Assembly: GCA_045597845.1 (NCBI GenBank)
Contig: JAZLKZ010000107.1
Coordinates: 17,125 to 81,124, forward strand
Direction: 5' to 3'
DNA length: 64,000 nucleotides
From: Colimorpha sp045597845
GTDB taxonomy: Bacteria > Bacteroidota > Bacteroidia > Bacteroidales > P3
In this document: positions 9,897 to 18,915 of the stretch, piece after piece
How positions within the stretch are numbered: the first letter of the stretch is position 1
Layout: each line of letters starts with the position of its first letter
Made by a program: the position numbers and the translations under genes
Notes under the pieces: model-generated
What the model was told of the DNA's origin: nothing
The model's input: the letters and a program-made list of their open reading frames with translations, nothing else
Databases searched by the model: none

Positions 9897-10343
9897 ATGC
9901 TCTTATCCAAAGAAATTGCCGTATATCTGAATCTTGCCGGGTGCAAGCTCAAGCAATACACCGCTTCGATGCTTCGCCAAGGCAACATCCAGCTCACGCC
10001 AGAGCAGTTTCTTTTGATAGACCTTCTTTGGAATCAGGGAGCGATGTCGCAACAGCAACTGGCCGACATACTTCACAAAGACAAGAACAGCGTCACTAAA
10101 CTCGTGGACGCATTGGAACGCAAGGAGTTGGTTTCGCGAGAGCGCAGTACTTCCGACCGAAGGTCGAATATCATCACGCTCACCGAAAAAGCCGAACAGC
10201 TGAAGGAGAAAGCGAAAGAACAAGGCATCTCGGCGTTGGACAAAATGCTTGACGGCATCAGCGAAGAGGAGCTGCGGCAATTTCTCAACACGCTCAACAA
10301 GATGTCCAAGAACATGGAAAACGCAAACAAAAGCCAAGAGTGA
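9897..10343 (+). CDS. MarR family transcriptional regulator
   Basis: 148 residues. The winged-helix region shows the usual MarR order: dimerisation helix, recognition helix (MSQQQLADILHKDKNSVTKLVDALERKEL) and the wing with the DxR motif (STSDRRSNIITLTEKAEQL). MarR proteins are dimeric repressors that release DNA on binding small ligands, often phenolic or oxidant signals. The start codon at 9897 may be non-ATG. It is divergent from lon and convergent with the cysteate synthase gene. A target cannot be named; the sulfur cluster behind it faces the other way and lacks an obvious regulator of its own, so it is a candidate. Confidence 0.85.
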   Translation: MLLSKEIAVYLNLAGCKLKQYTASMLRQGNIQLTPEQFLLIDLLWNQGAMSQQQLADILHKDKNSVTKLVDALERKELVSRERSTSDRRSNIITLTEKAEQLKEKAKEQGISALDKMLDGISEEELRQFLNTLNKMSKNMENANKSQE

Positions 10344-10357
10344 AACTCCTGGCTTTT
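10330..10357. terminator. Terminator between marR and the sulfur/lipid cluster
   Basis: AAAGCCAAGAGT pairs with ACTCCTGGCTTTT around a three-base loop, with one bulged base. The hairpin overlaps the marR stop codon and is followed by TTTTATT. It lies between two convergent genes and may serve both. Confidence 0.65.
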
Positions 10358-10369
10358 ATTCAATAAAAT

Positions 10370-11638
10370 CTAAAACAAAGCGCTCACGCGTTGCACCACG
10401 TCCTCGTCGGGAGTATCAGGCGAAAGCACCAAATCTGGTTTTTTCATCACTACGCCTTGCCGCTGGGCCTCGATGAGACCGCCACCCGTACAATTCAGCA
10501 TGATATACTCGTCGCGCTTCACTGCGCCTGACTTTACGGTCTGAGCCAAAGCCGAGACGGCCACACAAGCGGCGGGCAGCAAGTCGTAGCCTTCCAAATT
10601 GCGGAACTGCATCATCCAATATATGATGTCGTTATTGTCGCTCAAGAAGAAGTCGCCGTGACTCTGCCGCAAAGTATCAAACAACCCTCCAGCGAGGCCA
10701 TACGGCGGCTTGCGGTTGGAGAGCACCTTGGCAAGAATCACTTCCACCTTGTGGTGTGCATCTTCGAGTTCGAGCAACTGTCGCGAACCAGCTTTCCAAG
10801 AATCATACATTATGGAGAAAGGATCGTTCTGCGCCACAAAGACCTTCATGTTGTTTTGGCCCCAGTTTCCATCTTGCTCCAATCGACACGCGTTCTCCCA
10901 AGCCGCAATGGCTCCCGTACCAGAGCCCACAGCTTGGAAATAAGCGTCGGGAATCCGTCCCATCTGCTCGGCGCAGCTCAAGACAGTCGTACCCATTCCA
11001 TCACGACGTGCAACATTTTTGGCGCCACCCTCCAAAAAGAATCGGGGATCCTTCGCAAGCTTCTCACCCAAAGCTATGGCGTCGTAATAATCACAACCAT
11101 GAGGCACTGCGACCAACTTGACGCAAGAATCCAACGGTTGCGCAAACCACAAATCACGCAGGCAATCTTGTGGCACACATATCACAATAGGGATTTTATT
11201 GTCGGAGCACACCTGAGCGAAAGCTCTTGCCGTATTGCCAGCCGACTGCACAACAAGTATGCGTTTTTCGGCATCGTCCATTCGAGCCAACACAGCATAC
11301 GCTTCAGTCTCCTTGAACGAGCAGGTGCGCATCTTGGCGCCAATCCGAGGATTCCATCCCGAAAAAGTAATGTACAGATTTTGCAAACCCAACAATCGAG
11401 CCAGACCTTCGGACTTGTAGGACACAGGGGCACAGGAGCCTTTCAGCAACCGTTTGATAGGCAGCCAACAAGCATAACGATAAAGTCCTTCAAGGTCTTC
11501 TCGGGGCTGGAATTTTCCATATTGCGCTCGAATCAAAGAAGGATTACTGCTTTGAGGATCAGCGAGCGACCAGCCACTGTCTTCAAACACATGGCCATCG
11601 CTCACATTCATGAGATTGTATTTCGTTGGTATAAACAT
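10370..11638 (-). CDS. Cysteate synthase (PLP-dependent, threonine-synthase-like)
   Basis: 422 residues of the fold-type II PLP family. The block GAKMRTCSFKE contains the likely PLP lysine (about K109) and matches the cysteate synthase subgroup known from Methanosarcina and Bacteroidetes; a phosphate-binding loop SGTGAIAAWE follows later. Cysteate synthase replaces the phosphate of O-phosphoserine with sulfite to give L-cysteate. In Bacteroidetes, cysteate is the head-group precursor of capnine and other sulfonolipids. It is the last gene of a minus-strand run that also holds a SulA-like acyltransferase and a full Hdr-type set. Family call is strong from memory of motifs; threonine synthase is the main alternative. 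Confidence 0.82.
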   Translation of the reverse strand: MFIPTKYNLMNVSDGHVFEDSGWSLADPQSSNPSLIRAQYGKFQPREDLEGLYRYACWLPIKRLLKGSCAPVSYKSEGLARLLGLQNLYITFSGWNPRIGAKMRTCSFKETEAYAVLARMDDAEKRILVVQSAGNTARAFAQVCSDNKIPIVICVPQDCLRDLWFAQPLDSCVKLVAVPHGCDYYDAIALGEKLAKDPRFFLEGGAKNVARRDGMGTTVLSCAEQMGRIPDAYFQAVGSGTGAIAAWENACRLEQDGNWGQNNMKVFVAQNDPFSIMYDSWKAGSRQLLELEDAHHKVEVILAKVLSNRKPPYGLAGGLFDTLRQSHGDFFLSDNNDIIYWMMQFRNLEGYDLLPAACVAVSALAQTVKSGAVKRDEYIMLNCTGGGLIEAQRQGVVMKKPDLVLSPDTPDEDVVQRVSALF

Positions 11639-11694
11639 ATTGTTGAGTTTTTAGTTTCAGATTTTTCAGAATTTCAGACGATCAGAGTTTTAGA

Positions 11695-13527
11695 TTAGTG
11701 ACTATGGGAGACATCCTCGATTATCAATTCGTCAACTATCTCGGCCAAATCACGAACAGGGCGGTCGGAATAGCGAGAAAAAGTGGTCTTGCACAATGGA
11801 CAGGCCGTAGCAATGGCTTCAGCCCCACTCTCGGCAAGGTTATCCAAAGATGCACGCGTAATCTTTTCTCTCTGGGCAAAATCCAACGACAACGAGCCAA
11901 GCGAGCCACCGCAGCATACGCTCATCTCACGATTTTTCTCTGCCTCGCGAATTTGCGCCACACGATTCAACAATTGCCGAGGTTCCTCATACATGCCACA
12001 TCCCCTACCCAATTCACATGGATCGTGGAAAACATAGCTAACCTCACTTTGAATGATTTGAATCTTCTCCGACGCAATAAGATCCAGCATAAAAGGAACA
12101 TAATGCACCACGCTGATGTCCTTCAAATCGTAATGTTCGAGAAACATCCTATAACAGATCGGGCAACTTACGAGTAGAACTTTCGCCCCACTATTTTTGA
12201 TAAGTTCTTGATTCTTTCGAACCAGCTGTTCAGCCTCCTTCATTCGTCCCGCCGTGTAGAGCGGACGTCCGCAGCATATTCCACCTTCACGATCCATCCA
12301 CTCATAATCGACGCCGGATTTGCGCAAAATAGATTCCACGCTCTTGCCTATCGCAGGTGTCAGTTGAGTCATACAACCTCCAAAATAGAGGACTTTGTCG
12401 ATTTGTTGATTTGAAGAACTGGTGATTAGCGATTGAGGGAGGTTGGAAAAATCGGGAGAGAATCCATAATGTCTCCTAGCCCGCTGCATCAAGCGCAATT
12501 GAGCGCCATCCACTCCCACTTGGCACACTTCCTTGCATTTCCCGCACATAAGACATTTGTCGCTAATCTGCTCGATGCGACGCTCGTTTCCCCTTCGAAC
12601 CTGCCGGGTAAGATAGACAGTACAATCCTTGAGATTCGCTCTATTGGCACTCATTGGACAAGCATCAACACATACACCGCAATTGGGGCAGCTCAACACC
12701 TGCACACGGGTAAATCCTTTGCGCGCATCCACCATTTTCAATCCCGCATTGCGCATGGGAATCAACAACATCTCTGCGGGGATATGCATATATCGCGTAA
12801 ACGGAAGCACACACATAAAGACGCACAAAGCAATAGAATAGGCCCACCACGTAGGCAGCATGTTCAACTCATTGCCCAAGAACTGACGGAACACCCAGTT
12901 TGCAGGGATTGTCAGGAACGAGCCACCGCTGATGTGAGCCGTAAAGCTTTCGGCCAACAGGCGCAAGGGGAAAATAGCCCACAAAGCATAGAGTCCCACC
13001 AAATTCAGGAAAGAAGGTCGCGCCGTACGCCGCATACCGAAGAGTCGAGAACTCACCCTTTTGACCATTGCCAGCACGATGCCGCTCAGCACCACCAACA
13101 AGAAGAAATCCATCAAGAAAAACAGCAGCGAGCCTCGCAATGTCATCTCATCTTCGGCCACAAAATAGTTGAAAAAGATAGGATAATAGAACAAATTGAT
13201 TCGCTTAGGGACAAACAATACGACCTCAAGATGGCCGAGAACAATCAGCATAAACCAGCCAAAGGCAATGCTGGAATGCATATATCCCAGAAACCTGTTG
13301 CGCTTCCACAATTTCACATGGAACAGACAGTCACAAAAGATATCGCGGATGTTCTTCAGCATTGTCTCGGGAGTAATCAAACTCACTGCCAGCTTGCGTC
13401 GATCTTTCCACGACAGCTGCTTTATTATCCTAAACAATCCAAATGCGCAATAGCCAAGCACAAAAGCCATTCCTACGAGAAATGGGATAACGAACGGATG
13501 AAATCCTGATGGAATGCGATCAATCAT
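11695..13527 (-). CDS. HdrDE-type fusion: cytochrome b-like membrane part, ferredoxin domain, two CCG domains
   Basis: 610 residues. Residues about 1-260 hold five or so membrane helices with histidines (YMHSSIAFGWF, LGHLEVV, RYMHIPAEM) like HdrE/NarI heme-b subunits. Next come two 4Fe-4S motifs (CPNCGVCVDACP, CLMCGKCKEVCQ). Then two full CCG domains, each C...CCG...CxxC: GGCMTQ/GICCGR/SCPIC and HDPCELG/SVCCGG/ACPLC. CCG domains bind the non-cubane clusters used for disulfide or thiol chemistry in HdrB/HdrD. The design links such a site to the quinone pool in one chain. It lies 36 bp after the small HdrC gene and 56 bp before cysteate synthase. Confidence 0.88.
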   Translation of the reverse strand: MIDRIPSGFHPFVIPFLVGMAFVLGYCAFGLFRIIKQLSWKDRRKLAVSLITPETMLKNIRDIFCDCLFHVKLWKRNRFLGYMHSSIAFGWFMLIVLGHLEVVLFVPKRINLFYYPIFFNYFVAEDEMTLRGSLLFFLMDFFLLVVLSGIVLAMVKRVSSRLFGMRRTARPSFLNLVGLYALWAIFPLRLLAESFTAHISGGSFLTIPANWVFRQFLGNELNMLPTWWAYSIALCVFMCVLPFTRYMHIPAEMLLIPMRNAGLKMVDARKGFTRVQVLSCPNCGVCVDACPMSANRANLKDCTVYLTRQVRRGNERRIEQISDKCLMCGKCKEVCQVGVDGAQLRLMQRARRHYGFSPDFSNLPQSLITSSSNQQIDKVLYFGGCMTQLTPAIGKSVESILRKSGVDYEWMDREGGICCGRPLYTAGRMKEAEQLVRKNQELIKNSGAKVLLVSCPICYRMFLEHYDLKDISVVHYVPFMLDLIASEKIQIIQSEVSYVFHDPCELGRGCGMYEEPRQLLNRVAQIREAEKNREMSVCCGGSLGSLSLDFAQREKITRASLDNLAESGAEAIATACPLCKTTFSRYSDRPVRDLAEIVDELIIEDVSHSH

Positions 13528-13563
13528 GGAATAAAGAGTGAGTATCGATTAGAAGCACAAAGA

Positions 13564-13878
13564 TTACAAGTTTCGGCAGACTGTCAAAACAAGATTGCGC
13601 GTATTGACGCCACGAGGACAAGCCATGGAGCACTTTCCGCACAACATGCAATTGGACAACATCGTACGGACGTCCTTGCCTCGCTGAAGGGCAAGAATCA
13701 CCTTACGCACGCTCATACCGCTATATGGCGCCGCCACGCAGCTTGCGCTACAAGACCCACAACTCATGCAGATGCGTGCGCTAGGGACCTGACGGCAGAC
13801 CCGTTCGTACAGTTCTACGTCAACGGAATCCATGTCGATGGTAGCGCTTTTGCTGATAGTAAAGCCAAAGTCTGTCAT
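13564..13878 (-). CDS. HdrC-like small ferredoxin subunit
   Basis: 104 residues with two 4Fe-4S motifs, CMSCGSCSASCVA and CMLCGKCSMACPRG. Both match the alpha-helical ferredoxin of HdrC subunits, which pass electrons between the flavin subunit and the CCG subunit. Its start overlaps the stop of the HdrA-like gene by four bases (ATGA), showing tight coupling. This is the second HdrC in the cluster and lies just before the HdrDE fusion. Confidence 0.85.
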   Translation of the reverse strand: MTDFGFTISKSATIDMDSVDVELYERVCRQVPSARICMSCGSCSASCVAAPYSGMSVRKVILALQRGKDVRTMLSNCMLCGKCSMACPRGVNTRNLVLTVCRNL

Positions 13879-14888
13879 AGGTTATTGAAATAAGAATGAA
13901 TACGCAATGCCACGGCACGGGCCTCCGACAGGGTTTCCGGGATGGTTTTTGCGCCCGTGCATGCACCAGCATAGAAAACGCCATCCTGGTTGGATTCCTG
14001 GATATTTGCCAGATTGTCGCGGCTCTTGAAAAATCCATCGTTGCCAACGTCCAACCTCAACATTTCGGCGACTTTCGGAGTCTGTGGATGGCACACCATG
14101 CCTGCCATCAACACAAGCAAGTCGAGACGTATCTTGAGCGGCTTTCCCATGAGCGTATCCTCCGCCTTGACGCACAACCTACCTTCAATGTCCTCGCCCA
14201 CCTCAGACACCCTGCCCCGAATAAAATGCACTCCAAAATCGCGCTGGGCGTTGATGTAGAAATCCTCGTATTTTTTCCCGAAAAGGCGCAGATCCATATA
14301 AAAGCAATAGAGTTCGGAATCAGGAAACAGTTCTTTCATCTCTATGGCCTGCTTGACAGCCGTCATACAACAGACCTTAGAACATTGATTGTTTCCCGCC
14401 TTCAAGTCGCGAGAGCCCACACAATGCACAAAGCCTACGCTTCGCGGCGATTCAGGAACACGTGTGTCAACGCGACCATTCATCCATTGCTCCAAGTCGC
14501 CATTGGTTATCACGCGGTCGTAAACGCCATAGCCATATTCTTCTTTCTTTCTGGCGTCGAAAAGGCCAAAACCCGTCGCAACCAGCACAACTCGAGTGGT
14601 TACATCAACGCCATTGCTGAGCGAAAGCGTATAGTGAGACCTGCTGAACTTCACCGAAACAACGCTGGTGTCCAAGAAAACATTCGTAGAGGCAATGGCT
14701 TTTGACAGTCTGCCAATGACATCACGCGCCACCGACATGTCGGGGAACAACCTGTGCCATTGAGCCACATGTCCACCAAGAGTGCTTTCTCGCTCCACGA
14801 TTATCGGATTATAGCCAAGCATCTGCAGTTGATTGGCCGCTTCCATTCCGGCGATACCGCCACCTATTATGACAACGTTTTGCTTCAT
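13875..14888 (-). CDS. HdrA-like FAD subunit, short form
   Basis: About 337 residues from ATG 14888, five bases after the HdrB stop; a TTG at 14903 would overlap that gene and is less likely. The N-terminal Rossmann motif is GGGIAGMEAA, and the HdrA cysteine block reads HCVGSRD then CSKVCCMTA. It ends after the flavin core (VFYAGACTGAKTIPETLSEARA) and lacks the N-terminal and C-terminal ferredoxin extensions of methanogen HdrA. The short form is the one seen in sulfur-oxidiser sHdr complexes. It probably channels electrons through FAD between the two HdrC/HdrB arms. Confidence 0.87.
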   Translation of the reverse strand: MKQNVVIIGGGIAGMEAANQLQMLGYNPIIVERESTLGGHVAQWHRLFPDMSVARDVIGRLSKAIASTNVFLDTSVVSVKFSRSHYTLSLSNGVDVTTRVVLVATGFGLFDARKKEEYGYGVYDRVITNGDLEQWMNGRVDTRVPESPRSVGFVHCVGSRDLKAGNNQCSKVCCMTAVKQAIEMKELFPDSELYCFYMDLRLFGKKYEDFYINAQRDFGVHFIRGRVSEVGEDIEGRLCVKAEDTLMGKPLKIRLDLLVLMAGMVCHPQTPKVAEMLRLDVGNDGFFKSRDNLANIQESNQDGVFYAGACTGAKTIPETLSEARAVALRIHSYFNNL

Positions 14889-14893
14889 ATCTT

Positions 14894-15964
14894 TTAATAA
14901 CAACGAATGGACTTTGGCAACTCGGGACGCATGATATCCTCACGATTCACGCCGAGATATTTTGCGTCGGAATCATAATCCACACCCATTTTATCCAGCA
15001 GAGGCTCCACCGCCACCTGATGCAACTGCAATCCCAAATCCCAAGGGTCGTATCCCAACACCAAACCCGCCAGTTCCTCATAAGTAAGCACTGGTATTCC
15101 GAATCCATTTTCGCCGTAGGTCTTTCCCGTCTGTTCCGCGATGACATACTGCCATCTGTCGAGAAAATAGGGGCACCCCGGGCAATTGGCAACGATGGCA
15201 TCTGGATGGTAAGGCTTCATAGATTCGAATTTCTTATAGGTGTTGGAAATGCTATAACCTCGGTTGGCCTTTACATGATATTGGCGGAAACCATATCCGC
15301 AACAATGCCGACGCTCGGGATAATCGACCACCTCTCCGCCCCAGCTCTCAATCATTCCGGCCAGGACATAAGGATACTCGGCACCGCCTTCGCCTTTGGA
15401 AGGGAACATCTTGGCGTAATGGCAGCCGATATGCTCAACGATACGCAACGGAACGCCCGTATGAGGATTTACCAAAAGATGCTTCGCCTTGGCAGCAATG
15501 GCATCACGCCAATGAAAAATCAAGTCGCTCGAATGGGCGAGGTATTTAGGCTTTTTGAATTCCCGTCGACAAGCCTTCCACAAATTCTCCCGAATCTTGG
15601 CTTCCAGTTCGGGAAACTGCTCCCAAGTCTCCAGAATTTCGGCATAGTTTCCGAAAGAGGTAATGCAACTTGGCACATAATTCTCATAACCCGCCTCGGT
15701 CATCAAGGCAAACTGTCGCGCCACGATGGTCATCGCGGTTTCTTGAGGCAAGGTATCGCAATGATAGGCAATACCTCCACAAGTGGTATGATGCGGAGTT
15801 TCGTAAAGGTCTTTTCCAAGCACATTACGCGTAATCTCAGTAAACATTCTTTCGCTGGCAGGAAAGAAATTCTGACGGATGCAGCTCCGCACATAATACC
15901 AATGATCGTCTGGTATATCTTTTTGATATTCACTCCAAATTCTCTTTTTACCTTCGTAAATCAT
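14894..15964 (-). CDS. HdrB-like CCG-domain subunit
   Basis: About 356 residues from ATG 15964 (MIYEGKKRIW); the frame is open to a TTG at 16000, but that stretch looks untranslated. The C-terminal half has a complete CCG pattern: HIGCHYAK, then RRHCCGYG, then NCPGCPY. The N-terminal half has the looser HTTCGG and PSCITS. HdrB subunits hold non-cubane 4Fe-4S clusters that act on disulfides or thiols. It lies between the large HdrC and HdrA genes, in the same order as sHdr clusters. Confidence 0.87.
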   Translation of the reverse strand: MIYEGKKRIWSEYQKDIPDDHWYYVRSCIRQNFFPASERMFTEITRNVLGKDLYETPHHTTCGGIAYHCDTLPQETAMTIVARQFALMTEAGYENYVPSCITSFGNYAEILETWEQFPELEAKIRENLWKACRREFKKPKYLAHSSDLIFHWRDAIAAKAKHLLVNPHTGVPLRIVEHIGCHYAKMFPSKGEGGAEYPYVLAGMIESWGGEVVDYPERRHCCGYGFRQYHVKANRGYSISNTYKKFESMKPYHPDAIVANCPGCPYFLDRWQYVIAEQTGKTYGENGFGIPVLTYEELAGLVLGYDPWDLGLQLHQVAVEPLLDKMGVDYDSDAKYLGVNREDIMRPELPKSIRCY

Positions 15965-16015
15965 GCTGAGTTCCAGGTTTAAAATTAATTGAGGCGTCAA
16001 CCCACAAGTTACAAC

Positions 16016-16708
16016 TCACTCATTGAAATGTTTGTCGGAACCATACTCAAATGCTTGGCGCTCATATTCATCCAGACCAAGACCCATCTCGGCGGCCTTT
16101 TTGGCGGAGCACTCCTCCACATGACGAATACGTTCCGAACCGCCCGTAACATCGAAAATGGCCTTAAGTTCATCCAACGACGATTGTGGAATTTGACGCA
16201 GAACCCCGGGACCTTCACCTTTGTAGTTTGCACCTTGTCGGCGCAGGCTCTGTTCCAAATGCTCTGTATGCCATTTCCATACAGGTCCAGACTCCTTGTG
16301 GTCCTCCCAACGGAAAGTCTCAGGATGGACACAATAGCCATATTTGAGGATATTCCCAGTCATGATATGCGTGAGCGGGAGCATCTGCCTACCTTTTTCC
16401 GACTCGGTGAAATAGCCCAGGCGCACACTCAAATCCCGCAAAGCCATAATAACCAAGCCAGGACCGTTTTTTCGAGGGCAGCGGGTCACGCAACTCATGC
16501 ACTCGCCACAGTACCATATTGTATCCGATTTCAGCAACGCCTCAATCTGCTCATCGTCTCTCGTCTGGACGGTGGAGACAATCTTGCGCGGGTCGTATTT
16601 ATAGAATTCAGCCGCAGGGCATACCGCAGTGCAGGTGCCGCAGTTTATGCAAGTATGGAAGCCCTCCTTGAATCGATAGTCCTTTGACAATTCCTCAAAC
16701 AAATTCAT
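16016..16708 (-). CDS. HdrC-like 4Fe-4S subunit, first copy
   Basis: 230 residues. Two cubane-cluster motifs stand in the first 90 residues, CINCGTCTAVCP and CGECMSCVTRCP, and a long helical C-terminal part of unknown role follows. The motif spacing and size match HdrC of heterodisulfide-reductase-like systems. It is the first Hdr gene in the transcriptional direction, 69 bp after the SDR gene and 51 bp before the chosen HdrB start. Confidence 0.87.
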   Translation of the reverse strand: MNLFEELSKDYRFKEGFHTCINCGTCTAVCPAAEFYKYDPRKIVSTVQTRDDEQIEALLKSDTIWYCGECMSCVTRCPRKNGPGLVIMALRDLSVRLGYFTESEKGRQMLPLTHIMTGNILKYGYCVHPETFRWEDHKESGPVWKWHTEHLEQSLRRQGANYKGEGPGVLRQIPQSSLDELKAIFDVTGGSERIRHVEECSAKKAAEMGLGLDEYERQAFEYGSDKHFNE

Positions 16709-16777
16709 GTCGGTTCTAAGTTTTAAATTTCAAGCGGGTTTGATTTTAGAATCATCATGGCTTCTTTTCATTCACCA

Positions 16778-17563
16778 CTACACAGCATTTACGCGCCTTG
16801 CGAGCCATGCGCACATTCCAGGGAAGAATCGCTTGACTCTAACCATCCACAATTCAGAACCTCCGACAAAGACCTCACGACGACCTCTTCGGATAGCCTT
16901 CACTATTTTCCTTGCCGCTTTGTCGGCAGAGATGCCACCCGCTTGACCGGGGTCCATCACGCCATGGCGCAAACCACCTTTATCCAATGCATTCACTGAA
17001 ACATTTGTCTGAACCCTACCGGGACACACCATCGTCACGCGAATATCATTGTTGTAATACTCCGCTTGCAAGGTCTCAAAAAAGCCATACAACGCATGTT
17101 TAGACGAGCTGTATGCGCAACGTAGCGGGAAACCGAAATAGCCAGCGATGGAAGTTGTTACGGCAATACGTCCGCCGCCGGAAGCTATCATCATAGGCAG
17201 GATTGCCTGCGCCAAAGACACTGGGGCGAAGTAATTCACCTCCATAATCTTTCTCACCATGGAGGAAGATGTATCTTCAACAGAAGTGCGCTGACTTATT
17301 CCTGCATTGCAAAACAGGACTTCAATTCCATTAAAGAGATCCCACGCTTGTCGCACCAACATTCGCAGACCTTCCGGGTTTCCGAAATCATACGGCAATA
17401 CCGCAACACCAGGCGCTCCCAGACTACGGCATTTTTCCGCCACAACAAGGAGCCTTTCCTCGGACGAAGAAGTGAGCACCAAACGCTCGCCTTTGCTGGC
17501 ATAGTTGTAGGCGCACGCCTCTCCAATTCCCGAAGAGGCCCCAGTAATCCAAATTGTATTCAT
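16778..17563 (-). CDS. Short-chain dehydrogenase/reductase, candidate 3-oxocapnine reductase
   Basis: 261 residues of the classical SDR type. The cofactor motif TGASSGIG is at 7-14, CNAG near 85-88, and the catalytic set is N110, S138, Y151 and K155 (YSSSK). The C-terminus is hydrophobic and basic, as in SDRs that work on membrane lipids such as 3-ketosphinganine reductase. It lies 45 bp after the SulA-like gene, which would make a 3-oxo long-chain base, so reduction of that ketone is the natural guess. The reaction is inferred from context only. Confidence 0.8.
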   Translation of the reverse strand: MNTIWITGASSGIGEACAYNYASKGERLVLTSSSEERLLVVAEKCRSLGAPGVAVLPYDFGNPEGLRMLVRQAWDLFNGIEVLFCNAGISQRTSVEDTSSSMVRKIMEVNYFAPVSLAQAILPMMIASGGGRIAVTTSIAGYFGFPLRCAYSSSKHALYGFFETLQAEYYNNDIRVTMVCPGRVQTNVSVNALDKGGLRHGVMDPGQAGGISADKAARKIVKAIRRGRREVFVGGSELWMVRVKRFFPGMCAWLARRVNAV

Positions 17564-17608
17564 ATCAATCAGACCACAAATTACAGTTCATTGGTCACTA
17601 GTCGCCAT

Positions 17609-18868
17609 TTAGCATTTGCGATCGGGCATTTCCTTGTCGTATTCGCCATTCGCCAAACGCTGCTTGATGTCGCGGAAAGCCTCCAACGTACGGTCCACAT
17701 CTTCGATAGTGTGGGCTGCGGTAGGAATGATACGGAAAATGAGCATTCCTGGAGGAATGACAGGATAGGTGACAATAGAGCAGAAAATATGATAGTTTTC
17801 GCGCAAATCGACCGCGATGTTGGTCGCCTGGTTGATGCCACAAGCCAGATGGACAGGAGTCACGCACGCCTCGGCAGGTCCAATCTCGTAGCCCAATTCG
17901 CGAAAACCGTTCTGCAATCGGCGAGTTACTTCCCACAACTGTTTTCTGCGGGCGTCGCCCTCGGGTCCACGGATGATTTCAAGGCGTTTCAAACAGCCTT
18001 CCACAATAGGCATCGGCAACGATTTGGCGTACATCTGCGAACGCATATTGTAGCGCAGATAGGTGATGATTTCTTTCTCGGAAGCCACAAAACCGCCAAT
18101 GGTGGCCATCGACTTGGCATAGGCACCAATATACAAGTCCACGCCGTCCATGACTCCAAAATGCTCGGAGGTGCCACGTCCGTGAGGCCCCATGACGCCA
18201 AAGCCATGAGCGTCATCTATCAAGAAACGGAAGTTGTATTTCTGCTTCAACGCTACAATCTGATCCAAAATGCCCAACGCACCCGTCATTCCAAACACGC
18301 CTTCGGTAATCACCAAAACGCCGCCACCGTTTTTGTCGGCTTCGGCACAGGCGCGAGCAACCATCTTCTCGCAATCCACAATGTCGTTATGACGGAATTT
18401 GTATTTGCTGCCAATGTGCAGACGGATGCCATCCAACAGGCAAGCGTGACTTTCTGCGTCATATACAATAACATCATGGCGACCCACCAACGCGTCGATA
18501 GTAGAGACAATGCCCTGATATCCAAAATTGAATTCAAAAGCAGCCTCTTTGCATTCAAAGTCGGCCAACTGACGTTCCAATTCTTCATGCAAAGCAGTCT
18601 GGCCTGTCATCATACGGCTTCCCATTGGATACGCCATTCCCCAGCGGGCGGCGGCTTCGGCGTCCACCTTTCTGATTTCGGGATGATTGGCAAGTCCTAA
18701 ATAATTGTTCAAGCTCCAGCAAAGTACGTCTTGTCCATTGAAACGCATATTGGGGCCAAGCTCACCCTCCAACTTCGGGAAAGCGAAATAACCATCGGCC
18801 TTTTCACGAAACTGTCCGATAGGACCGCCCGTTGACTGCTTGATTTTATCAAAGATATCTTTCTGCAT
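17609..18868 (-). CDS. SulA-type cysteate acyltransferase (alpha-oxoamine synthase family)
   Basis: 419 residues of fold-type I PLP enzymes that join an amino acid to an acyl thioester with loss of CO2. Visible residues are H141 (ESHACLLDG), D219 and H221 (IDDAHGFG) and the PLP lysine K252 (YAKSMATIGGF). The start GGPIGQF...FPKLEGELGP resembles the flavobacterial cysteate-acyl transferases for capnine more than glycine-using KBL, whose lysine block is LGKA. The family includes serine palmitoyltransferase, KBL and AONS. The cysteate synthase in the same cluster supports cysteate as the substrate. Function is inferred; serine or glycine use is not excluded. Confidence 0.8.
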   Translation of the reverse strand: MQKDIFDKIKQSTGGPIGQFREKADGYFAFPKLEGELGPNMRFNGQDVLCWSLNNYLGLANHPEIRKVDAEAAARWGMAYPMGSRMMTGQTALHEELERQLADFECKEAAFEFNFGYQGIVSTIDALVGRHDVIVYDAESHACLLDGIRLHIGSKYKFRHNDIVDCEKMVARACAEADKNGGGVLVITEGVFGMTGALGILDQIVALKQKYNFRFLIDDAHGFGVMGPHGRGTSEHFGVMDGVDLYIGAYAKSMATIGGFVASEKEIITYLRYNMRSQMYAKSLPMPIVEGCLKRLEIIRGPEGDARRKQLWEVTRRLQNGFRELGYEIGPAEACVTPVHLACGINQATNIAVDLRENYHIFCSIVTYPVIPPGMLIFRIIPTAAHTIEDVDRTLEAFRDIKQRLANGEYDKEMPDRKC

Positions 18869-18915
18869 ATTATTGAAATTTTAAGTTTACAAATTAAGTT
18901 CAAATCATCGTTCAC

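Noticed and set aside
10370..11638. Threonine synthase (thrC)
   Set aside because: The GAKMRTCSFKE block and the cluster context fit cysteate synthase; no thrA or thrB is adjacent.
17609..18868. 2-amino-3-ketobutyrate CoA ligase (kbl)
   Set aside because: Same family, but the lysine block and N-terminal region fit the capnine-type acyltransferases better, and no threonine dehydrogenase is nearby while cysteate synthase is.
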